From: Cornus controversa
Taxonomy: Eukaryota > Streptophyta > Magnoliopsida > Cornales > Cornaceae
NCBI GenBank assembly: GCA_026545225.1
Contig: CM048851.1
Location: 32,425,956-32,489,955 of the forward strand
Length of the DNA stretch: 64,000 nt
Direction: 5' to 3'
Part shown: piece after piece, positions 55,500 through 64,000 of the stretch
Layout: each line of letters starts with the position of its first letter
Numbering within the stretch: position 1 is the stretch's first letter
The notes under the pieces: model-generated
The model's input: only the letters and a program-made list of their open reading frames with translations
The model's database searches: none
What the model was told of the DNA's origin: nothing
Translations under genes and position numbers: made by a program

Positions 55500-56605
55500 A
55501 TATAAACTAAGTCTCAACCATCAAGACCTAATCCTAATCATCCTCATCATCATCATGAGCTCCAGAAGTTCCAAGAAAGGTTCTCTTAATCAATGCTTCA
55601 AGCTTTGAAAACCTCCTCTTCAAGTACTTTTTCAACCTCTTCATGGATTGATTGTACTATCTAGTAGTCAAGGCACGATTGGAATCTGGAACATAGAGTC
55701 CGGCAATAGGAGCATTATCATCACTTTCATCTTATTAGTGATTGAAGACTTAACATTCGAAGTCGTGAACTAACCCTTTTGGCTTCATCACTAATGCATT
55801 TGAAGGAATGTAAACATCCTTTACTTAGAGAATTTTCATTATGATCAAAGGAAAAAGCAAAGCATTTGTAGACCTCGAATGACCCGACTCTCGAATCGTA
55901 GTCCTCAAAATAGTTGTCGGCACATTAATTCTATCACCATTCACAATGTGATACAAAATCTCACCTCGATGCCATAGCAAATCGCCTTTATGATCATAAG
56001 GGTCAAGAGTATAGGAAACAACCAAGTTCAAAGTAGACACATTGTCAGGGATGTAGGCACTTGGAACTTTGTTTGCAAGCAATGGAGCATTTGGTTCACA
56101 TAACATCCCAATGATTTCTTCCATGCTTGGTTGATTTTCTTTAGTACCTAGTTAAGGAAATATTAAACCATTGTGCCTCTGGAACTCCAATAACCTCTGC
56201 AATTAATTGGGTTGTCACTTTGATTACTGTCCTAAAACATTTAACCGTCATCTATAGTTCATTGTCACTAAATGATAGCACATTGCTATAGAAATAACAA
56301 ACCATGTCGGGAATGCAATCCTTACTTATTATGGCTAGTAAACCCCAACCATTGTCTCTAAAGTAATGCACAAACTCCAACTGATATCCTTTCCATATGT
56401 TATCCAAGTCAAAGCTTCTTTCACACCTCATTGGTCTACAACCAATTATATTCTTATAATGCTCAAAGATTCCTTCATCATCAAAATATTCTTCCAAGAA
56501 GATTATATTGTCCTCCGGTGTTAGAGAAACATTGATTCTTTGTCGCCTAGAACTATCGGCCATTGCTATAATGAGAGGAATGCAAAATAAGAATGTAGGA
56601 GCCAT
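55500..56605 (-). pseudogene. Extra ORF of the Sirevirus-like element (plant transposon protein domain)
   Basis: Read from 56605: MADSSRRQRINVSLTPEDN starts at the internal Met (about 56563). Then FEHYKNIIGCRPMRCERSFD, YQLEFVHYFRDNGWGLLAII and CIPDMVCYFYSNVLSFSDNEL follow. After a stop the frame continues with VIKVTTQLIAEVIGVPEAQW. A second block (55825-56124) reads YIPDNVSTLNLVVSYTLDPY and DLLWHRGEILYHIVNGDRIN. The arrangement (W-x..-F-Y-x-N, then a short strand, then helices) resembles the putative plant transposon protein domain (PF20167, Transposase_32), which in many plant genomes lies beside Sirevirus-like elements. The end is near 55500 with a Lys-rich tail. At least two stops are present. 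Function is unknown; the domain call is by pattern only. Confidence 0.5.
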
Positions 56606-58236
56606 TGAAAAATTTTCACAAACACTTGGTGTACAAGCTTAGAAAACACAAGCTTCAATGTCACTTGGTTACTTCAATCTCCCAAAATAAACTCAAATAC
56701 TTCAATGATCAATCCCTTCCACCAATTCAACTTTAAATCAATCACAAATATCAACTAAAATGATGTAGATTATGTAACACAAAGTAGGTTGCAGATTGAT
56801 GCAAAGTGCGGGAAAAAGAGAGAAATAATGCACACATGGAGAAAGTAAGCACAACAGAAACAAAATGCACACATGCACTTTTAAACCTGCTGGTTGAGCC
56901 CTGATGGACTGGTCCACCTCTTCCTTGGACTGGTCCAACTAGTTAGTTTTGGCCAATTGACCAACTTTGACCAAAAATGCAAATTTTTTAAAAGAAATGC
57001 ATAAAAATAACAAAAACCTAAAAAATCTGAACAAATAGAAAAATATTTTTGGATTTTTATTTATATGAAAATAAAAAATATAATAATCATATAATCATTA
57101 AAATAATTTTTTCACATAAAATAACAATGAGTTCTAGAATTTTGGAAAAAATTCAAGACAATTCATGAATGCACAATTTTAAAACCCATAAATTTGCCAA
57201 CAAAATTCATCATTAAATTCATAATCATGAAACAATTTTTAATACACAAACATTTATAAAAATTTAAAAATTCATCTAATAAATCCATGTGTGTGTGTGC
57301 AATCAAACTTTATCAAAAATTAATCAAATCCCTTTGATCCATCTTCAAAAACACATTGGATGATAAGCAAATCAAACCACACATGATCAAATTATTTTTC
57401 AATGAATTTCATCATTTTTTTTATGATTTCCAAGATGGTGGCTTTCACCCTTATGGGCAACCAGCTATTTTCTCAAAACAACTCTTTTTAAAAGATACCT
57501 CATCGGAGATTTATGTCGTAGGCGAAACTTCGAACACATCTCGAATATAGCCTTTTCCTTTTGTTTTAGATTTTCAACAATTCATTTTTTTCCTCATTTT
57601 TTTCATGCTGAATTAAATATAGAATCTTTTATTTTTCATTTTTTTTCAGTGATCATTTAAGTTTTCAATGCTACTCACACAATATACTCTAGTCAAATTC
57701 TCATTAGTTTTCAATCAATTCTCTCAGAGGTTGGACTAGTGCACAAATTGTATGGACTTAAAAAATTCACCTCTAAAAGAAATAAATATAGCACATTAGT
57801 CATCAATGCCTAGATCATAAACTCAAGTACTTCATCCATTGACAAACTAAATGTCCCAATCATGCATTCACAAATCAATAGTGAACTTAAACAGAAAAAT
57901 AGAGAATTCACATTATTTCATGGAAGACATTCACATGATTATCATATAAAATAAACAAAACCTAACCTAAATAAATATGATCCAATGAAAAACAAATAAT
58001 AAATATAAGCTCAGTCCATGACCATAAAAAGTCCTAGTGACTTAGTTAGGGGGTTTTGCACCCAAAGACCTATTATGAATATATTTCATAGTATCAACAG
58101 GCACAAACTTCACCAAATCTTCCTTTCTCATCCAATTTGTTTTAACATGTAACTTATCAGGAAAATAATGTGAAGAATCAGAAACATTTTTCTTTTTATT
58201 TGAATTTTTCTTAACATAAGAATTTTTGGGTTTGTT
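56606..58236. other. Decayed interior of the minus-strand Copia element
   Basis: Expected place of pol (protease, integrase, RT, RNase H), but no pol motif is visible in any minus-strand frame. 'ctggtccacctcttccttgg' (56912-56931) echoes the 'ggaccagtcc' words of the LTRs. AT-rich, with low-complexity A and T runs. Confidence 0.45.
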
Positions 58237-59160
58237 CTAATAATGTGGCTTTTTAGCATGAACCATATTCTTAGCAGAAGAATTATGCACATGAAAATTA
58301 AAATTAGAATATTTTATTTTCTTATAATAATAGTGTTGACTATATCCATTCTTACCACAAAAAGTACAATGAAGCACATTGGACACAACATTAGCATGTA
58401 TAGATTCAACTTGAAGCTTACGTTTGGGTGCAGAAAAATTCAAGTTCTCGGGTTTAATAAACACAATTTTCCGCTTAAATGATGACCCAACAAAACCTAG
58501 TCCAGTCTTATCTCCTACAGGCTTTCCAATATTAATCATGCAATCAAGCTTAATCTGCCCGGAGGTAAAAGCAATCAATTTCTCTTGTGATTTTTTCAAT
58601 TCAGACTTAAGAAAATCAATTCTAGTAACAAGAGAATCTCTAGCAAAAATAACTTGACTTACCTCACTTTCAAGAAACTTCACCTTGCCTTGAAGATTCA
58701 GAATGTCAACTTTGTTTCCTTCAATTAGCTTCACTTGCTCTTCATTCTCTTTCTTTAAAGTTTCTTATAAGCTTCTAGCAAATTATCAAAGAGTTCTGGC
58801 AGCTTGCTCTCACATGGTTCTATATCTGACTGCTCAACTTCTGAATCATCAGACCCTACTTGATTAAGAGTAGTGTACACCTCTGTTTCACCTATATTAG
58901 AAGAAGAATCATTAGTAGTATAATGATCAATATGAGCAACAAGAGCAAAAATATCATTCTCAACAGAAGTTATTCTTTTTATTTTTTAAAATTTTCTTTA
59001 CATTAAATTTATTCTTCTTAGGACTTGAACATTGATTAGATGTGTGACCTATACCACCATATGTCCAACAAGTGAGTTCAGACTCCTTAGAGTCATCCAC
59101 TTCTTTTTCCTTTCTATCCTTACCTTTCGATAATGGGCCTTGACTACGAATTTTAGAAGG
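58237..59160 (-). pseudogene. Copia gag C-terminal half, Sirevirus-like
   Basis: Homologous to 49620-50290. It starts with a zinc-knuckle region whose Gly-Cys positions have changed (LTCWTYGGIGHTSNQC, third position Cys to Tyr, about 59035-59080), then an acidic segment and a coiled coil (58237-58734: MKLIEGNKVDILNLQGKVKF, LKKSQEKLIAFTSGQIKLD). Unlike the plus copy it continues with CMINIGKPVGDKTGLGFVGS and a second Cys/His cluster (LHCTFCGKNGYSQHYYYK, CCHC-like with the His and last Cys altered), which is usual at the gag-protease border of Sireviruses. The frame changes at about 58734. Confidence 0.85.
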
Positions 59161-59829
59161 AGTAATTTTTCATGAAGTTCGTCAAAAGTGAGGGGTGGAT
59201 CACGAGCATGAACGGCATTGACAAGGTCTTTGTAATCACTACCAAGACGATCGAGAATTTTTTTCGTGAGATCATTGTCGTCCATAGGGACTCCAAGAAG
59301 AGCAAGTTCATCGGCTCGGGCTTTAATAGATTGTAAATAATCAGTAACACTTTGAGAACCTTTGGTGGGATTTTTGAGGTGACCTTTAACTTGTTAATTT
59401 GATCCGACCTCGAGAGGGCTTAGCATATGTATTAGCAAGAATTGTCCAAACTTGATGAGAGGTAGTTGCACAAGCAATAAAAGGAATGATAGTAGGAGAA
59501 AGTGAGCCAATGATAGCATTGAGTATAAGTTGATCCTGACGAATCCAAAAGGTATAAGCCTGGTTCGATTGAGTTGTTTGATTTGCAGTGATAGTGTCGG
59601 GTGGGCAAGGTTTGGTACCGTCAATATATCCAAGGAGATCATTACCAACAAAAAGGGTTTGAAATTGGAGTTTCCATGAGGTATAATTGGTGGAGGATAG
59701 TTTAGAGGGTCTTGGGCAAAAACGTTGATGGCAATAAGTGCTTGGTTTGCAACGTTTGCATTGGAGATTGTGGGAGTAGTAATAGCAGTGGTGGGAGAAC
59801 TTTGAGTGGTCATGGTGCTCTGATACCAT
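59161..59829 (-). pseudogene. Copia gag N-terminal half, from a different Copia family
   Basis: Starts at the Met at 59813 (MTTQSSPTTAITTPTISNAN), with a frame change near 59700. Then KLSSTNYTSWKLQFQTLFVG, NDLLGYIDGTKPCPPD, FWIRQDQLILNAIIGSLSPT and TSHQVWTILANTYAKPSRGR follow. After another shift near 59390 come KARADELALLGVPMDDNDL and TKKILDRLGSDYKDLVNAVH up to LTFDELHEKLL. This is gag of the short-LTR Copia type (UBN2_3/Retrofit-like), clearly distinct from the DUF4219/UBN2 gag at 48740. Similarity ends at about 59160, where Sirevirus-like gag begins. Confidence 0.88.
59817..59828 (-). other. Primer binding site (initiator tRNA-Met)
   Basis: Minus strand 'tggtatcagagc', a perfect match to the canonical Copia primer site. 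It lies 1-2 bp after the LTR end. Confidence 0.92.
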
Positions 59830-60082
59830 AATACGTTTGAAGATATAAGAGAATATGGCATACTTTTCTATTGATCAATATTGGTATAAATATATGTTAT
59901 TCATGATACTTAATTACCTATAATTAATGTAGACCAAAACAATCTCCTCAAATAAGGGAATAGCTAAACAATCTCCTATAATAAAGGTACAGAAAGTAAA
60001 ATAAAATCACAAACGAAATATCTACAATTAAATCAAATATTATCTACAATTAAATCAAATATTTTGAGGATTATCTCTAACA
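59829..60082 (-). repeat. 5' LTR of a short-LTR Copia element
   Basis: About 254 bp. On the minus strand it starts 'tgttagagataatcctcaaa' and has 'aacatatatttatacc' (TATA-like, about 59882-59897). It ends next to the primer site, though its last bases read 'cgtatta' rather than ending in CA. 'atctacaattaaatcaaata' is present twice in tandem (60020-60062). Confidence 0.75.
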
Positions 60083-60344
60083 GTTCACACCATATATATG
60101 CACATATATGCATTTCCTCCACCTCATTTCCAATGTCCACTCTCTATTTCCTTTCTATTAATGGACCAACACTGATCAATGTCTCCCATAAAAATTTCTA
60201 CGTGGACATTTATACAACATAGTGAGACTTTATACTCACATTTTTCAGAACCAATCCAATAGAGGATATTACTTTCTCCAGTAATAGTTACTCTCACTTT
60301 CCATACTAGGTGTTAAACACCTAACTTAACATATAGGCATATAA
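60083..60344. other. Intergenic, no gene seen
   Basis: AT-rich, no recognisable feature. Confidence 0.4.
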
Positions 60345-60360
60345 AGAAAAATTTGCAATT

Positions 60361-62220
60361 AAAAATCATATATATTATCCTCACACAATTAGACCATTTT
60401 CTTCTTTAGTGTCCCGAGATATATAATATAACATATAACAGTTATAAGTAATACAAGTTAGACCATTTATTTCTATTTTGTCAAATTCTAATTAATTAGT
60501 CAAGTGTCTAAAAATTCAATTAGATTAATTGATGAGTCTAAACCATTTATTTTGAACATCTAATTTTATGATATTAAGTTGTTCTTTAGTATCCCGAGAT
60601 ATATAGTATAACATATAACAGTTATAAGTAATATAAGTTAGACCATTTTCTTATATTTTCTCAAATTCTAATTAGTTAGTCATGTGTCTAAAAACTCAAT
60701 TAGATTAATTGATAAGTTTAAACCATTTAATCTGAATATATAATTTTATGAAATTAATTTTTTCTTTAGTGTCCAGAGATATATAGTATAACATATTAGT
60801 TAAAGTAAGATAAGTTATACCACTCCTTTATTTTTTGTCAATAATACTTTAACATTAATATATATTAGAATGTTAATAGTGTACTAATGTCGAGAGATAT
60901 TGACGATGATCTAAAAAATATGCTAATTCAATGAGATGTATACTTAATGTTTGTTATCGATGCTCTATTATTTGAGTGAGATTAATGATTTTATTTGGTT
61001 TCAAGATAATGAAAATTATGTTATTGATTTAGTTAATAATATAATTTATAACATTTGTTTGTTATATTCAAATGAGAGAGAAAATATTATTGTAATTTAA
61101 TTAATGTTTTAAACTTAATTTAATAAATGACCCAAACTTTTAGTACTGTAGATAAATATTAATGTTATGTTTTATATAAAGATGAAGTGGTGGTAGGAGT
61201 GTCTAACTAATGTTGAAGTGTGTGCTCAAGGGATGAGGTTTGATTCTTCACAGTAACATATTATTTTAATAGCCCAACCATTAAAAAAAATCACATATAT
61301 TATCCACACACAATTAGACCATTTTCTTCTTTAGTGTCTCGAGATATATAATATAACATATAACAGTTATAAGTAATACAAGTTAGACCATTTACTTCTA
61401 TTTTGTCAAATTCTAATTAATTGGTCAAGTGTCTAAAAACCCAATTAGATTAATTGATGAGTCTAAACCATTTATTTTGAACATCTAGTTTTATGATATT
61501 AAGTTGTTCTTTAAAATCCCGAGATATATAGTTTAACATATAACAGTTATAAGTAATATAAGTTAGACCATTTTCTTATATTTTCTCAAATTCTAATTAG
61601 TTAGTCATGTGTCTAAAAACCCAATTAAATTAATTGATAAGTTTAAACTATTTAATTTGAATATATAATTTTATGAAATTAATTTTTTCTTTAGTATCCA
61701 GAGATATATAGTAAAACATATTAGTTAAAATAAAACAAGTTATACCACTCCTTTATTTTTTGTCAATAATACTTCAACATTAATATATATTAGAATGTTA
61801 ATAGTGTATTAATGTCGAGAGATATTGACAATGATCTAAAAAATATGCTAATTCAATGAGATATATACTTAATGTTTGTTATCGATGCTCTATTATTTGT
61901 GTGAGATTAATGATTTTATTTGGTTTCAAGATAATGAAAATTGTGTTATTGATTTAGTTAATAATATAATTTATAAAATTTGTTTGTTATATTCAAAATG
62001 AGAGAGAAAATATTATTGTAATTTAATTAATGTTTTAAACTTAATTTAATAAATGACCCAAACTTTCCGTATTGTAGATAAATATTATTGTTACGTCTTA
62101 TACAAACAAAAGATAGCGATGGAGTGGTGGTAAGAGTTCTAATTAATGTTGAAGTGTGTGCTCAAAGGATGAGGTTTGATTCTTCATAGCAACATATTAT
62201 TTTAATAGCCCAACCATTAA
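60361..62220. repeat. Hierarchical tandem repeat: 925-bp unit twice, built on 180-bp monomers
   Basis: The anchor 'gtcccgagatatata' at 60411 recurs 925 bp later at 61336 ('gtctcgagatatata'), and the following 880 bp stay in register with about 95% apparent similarity. Inside each unit the anchor recurs every 180 bp: 60411, 60591, 60771 in the first, with matching sites in the second. Monomers carry 'tataacagttataagtaata' and 'tctaattagttagtcatgtg'. After the third monomer comes non-repeated AT-rich DNA ending in 'ggatgaggtttgattcttca', a pol III B-box-like word, and an A-run. No coding region. Confidence 0.88.
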
Positions 62221-62900
62221 AAAAAAAAATGTTAGCGGGGCGAGTATAGTAAGACTACTAATAACCCATTTTGAGTTTTTAACGGAAATGTTAACGGGGC
62301 GGAGTAGGGTTTAGGCGAACCCGCCCTGTCAGAGCTATCAAAAGGATGTAATTAACTATTTTTGTGTAATTACGCTTCTATCCTTACAACATCACACAAA
62401 TGAATGATTTTTGTGTAAACGTTGATCACACTGACTCTTAATGGTCATTAAAGAAAGAAAATACGGTGTTACAAAAATACAAACTTTAAGAAAGGTTAGT
62501 GTAATTTTGCAAACAAGAGGAATGATCAATGTTACAAAAATAAAAATCTCAAAGGAGGTCAATGAAATTTTGCAAACAAGAGGGGAGGTAAGTGTATATT
62601 AACGAAACCTCAAGGGAGGTTAGTTTAATTTACCTTTTTTAATTATACTACAAGGGCATTTTTGGCATTTTAGTTTTCAATTTAAAGAAATGTCTTTATT
62701 TGCACAATTTCAAAAATGTAAGGAGGTAATTGAATTTCAAGAAAATTTTTGCACATTCTGTATATAATAGAGGGGCGTTTTTGCACTTTACCCTTACTGA
62801 AAAAATATAATATGTTTTTTTCGTTGTTTATAGGTCATGTAATAAGACAAACAATTTGAGGTCATACAATCACAACTTTGTGAAACTAATATCGATAAGG
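62221..62900. other. Decayed repeats, no gene seen
   Basis: 'gttagcggggcgagtatag' (62230-62248) to 'ggcgaacccgccctgtc' (62313-62329) is a G-rich/C-rich pair like that at 63128-63180 and 23361-23475, suggesting one shared old element family. The words 'caagggaggttag' or 'aaaggaggtcaa' repeat near 62490-62625. Confidence 0.4.
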
Positions 62901-63018
62901 CACGACAGTTCGCATAGCATATACAAGATAAACATGTCACTAGATATGACAATTTAAGACACGACAGTTCGCATAGCATATACAAGATAAACATGTCACT
63001 AGATATGACAATTTAACC
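62901..63018. repeat. Perfect 59-bp tandem duplication
   Basis: 'cacgacagttcgcatagcat' starts at 62901 and 62960. The copies are identical to 'gatatgacaattta', which points to a recent event. Confidence 0.9.
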
Positions 63019-63727
63019 CATCTCAGAGAGAAACTATTTTGTCTCATCCCGTTTAAACCGGTTATGAAGGAGGGTAAATGGTTTTGGGACTGTTATGGGG
63101 TTAAGAGGAAAAAACTCGCGAAGTTGCGGGGCAAGAATAGGGATAGGCACACCCGCCCTGCCCTTTCACACTCCGTCCAGTCTCATTTATATTTTATATT
63201 TACTATATTATCCTTATATATATATATATGATTTATTAATTCAAATTTTATTAGCAGTACACATGTAAATTATTAAAGATCTTATCACATAAAAATATAA
63301 ATACTAAAAATAGTACAATTATAAAAGTAATCCATTAAAATAAAATTCTTAAAAAAATAATAAAATTTGTTTTATCCCGTTTACATCTCCTCCCGCCTCA
63401 TCACCTCGCCTAACAGTCAAATAATTGAAACGTGAGCTTGTTTCACCCGAAATTCATTCTTGTTGGGGGTTGAAATATGAGCCTGACTGTTGGATGGATG
63501 GTTCGTATAACAAGCATTGAAGACCTGCCTTGGGCCATGAGGACCATCCCTCTCTGAACGTGGAACATGAGGAAACAATGGCTCATTTATTGCTTCCATG
63601 TGGGGGTCCACCAACTTGACTAAAAAAACAAAAATGATTGTGTGTGTGAGGCGATCTATACTGCCGACGTGAATTGGTGCCAATGTGATAGTTTGTTTTG
63701 GTTTTACAATTCACATTGGATACCTTA
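63019..63727. other. Intergenic, no gene seen
   Basis: Contains the GC-rich relic at 63050-63180 and a (TA)n run at about 63215-63229. The minus frame 63417-63683 has no domain. Confidence 0.4.
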
Positions 63728-64000
63728 GGGGGCGTTTGGCAACCGCTTTTGTTTTTGATTTTTTGTTTTTGCAAGATCACTGTAGCACTACAGTGTTCCG
63801 CAATATGTTTGGTAACATATGTTTTGCTTCCAACAGTAGTCTTGTTACTTCAGATTTTCGGGCTCAAAGTCGAAACAAAAAAATGGTGTTTTTGGTTGTT
63901 TCAACACTGTAGCAAAAGCACTGTAGCGGAGATTAATAAACACTGTAGCGCTATATCAGATGGATACTGTAGCAGAGTTTATATCCGAAAAGCCAAAAAT
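63728..64000. mobile_element. MITE-like element end, cut by the window
   Basis: 'agggggcgtttggcaaccgc' is a typical start of an abundant class of plant MITEs, followed by repeated 'cactgtagc' words (63780, 63906, 63918, 63941, 63966). The other end lies outside the window. Confidence 0.5.

Noticed and set aside
57356..57550. Plus-strand frame of 64 codons in the Copia cluster
   Set aside because: No recognisable family, and it is opposite in sense to the surrounding element.

Overview
This is nuclear DNA from a flowering plant, most likely a eudicot. The evidence is its AT-rich composition, plant-specific LTR-retrotransposon lineages (Tat-, Athila-, Tekay- and Sirevirus-like), tRNA-Asp, tRNA-Arg-like and initiator tRNA-Met primer sites, and a fragment of a plant WIP zinc-finger gene. 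No species can be named. The window is a graveyard of nested transposable elements. No intact cellular gene is visible, and every longer coding stretch carries stops, frameshifts or truncations.

Layout. 1-1.6 kb holds Copia- and Tekay-like LTR fragments. 1.6-12.4 kb is an old plus-strand Tat-type Ty3/gypsy element (RNase H and integrase remnants, a 40-bp minisatellite, an antisense coiled-coil ORF). It is split by a complete 5.3-kb non-autonomous LTR element (3351-8653, 1.3-kb LTRs, near-perfect target duplication). 12.7-13.0 kb is a MITE-like inverted repeat. 13.4-16.1 kb is the 5' end of an Athila-type element (LTR, tRNA-Asp primer site, gag), cut off at the zinc knuckle. 16.6-17.4 kb is an RPA1-like gene fragment. 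18.4-19.3 kb is an inverted Copia LTR. 20.2-21.4 kb is a small Mutator-type element with a perfect 9-bp target duplication. 21.4-26.4 kb is AT-rich DNA without recognisable genes. 26.4-27.4 kb holds a MITE and the lone first exon of a WIP/TT1-type C2H2 zinc-finger gene with an in-frame TAG.

The centrepiece is a three-deep nest. A Mutator-like element (27807-45974, 9-bp target duplication) carries a GRF-zinc-finger gene. Into it a 15-kb minus-strand Tat retrotransposon inserted (29073-45532; two 770-bp LTRs; gag, protease, RT, two RNase H domains and integrase, all decayed). That element carries a plant-mobile-domain gene in antisense, with its own apparent TATA box and introns. Into the Tat 5' LTR an Athila-family LTR then inserted and collapsed to a solo LTR (43903-45271, perfect 5-bp duplication).

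47.4-60.1 kb is a Sirevirus-like Copia cluster in both orientations: a gag-only copy whose pol is missing exactly up to the next LTR, an inverted LTR, multiplied polypurine tracts, an extra ORF resembling the putative plant transposon protein domain, and a chimeric gag. A 3.3-kb solo LTR with perfect target duplication sits inside it. 60.3-62.2 kb is a tandem duplication of a 925-bp unit that is itself built of 180-bp repeats. The window ends in further short-element relics. Boundaries supported by target duplications (3351-8653, 20190-21367, 27807-45974, 29073-45532, 43903-45271, 51663-54965) are solid. Coordinates of decayed coding regions are approximate.
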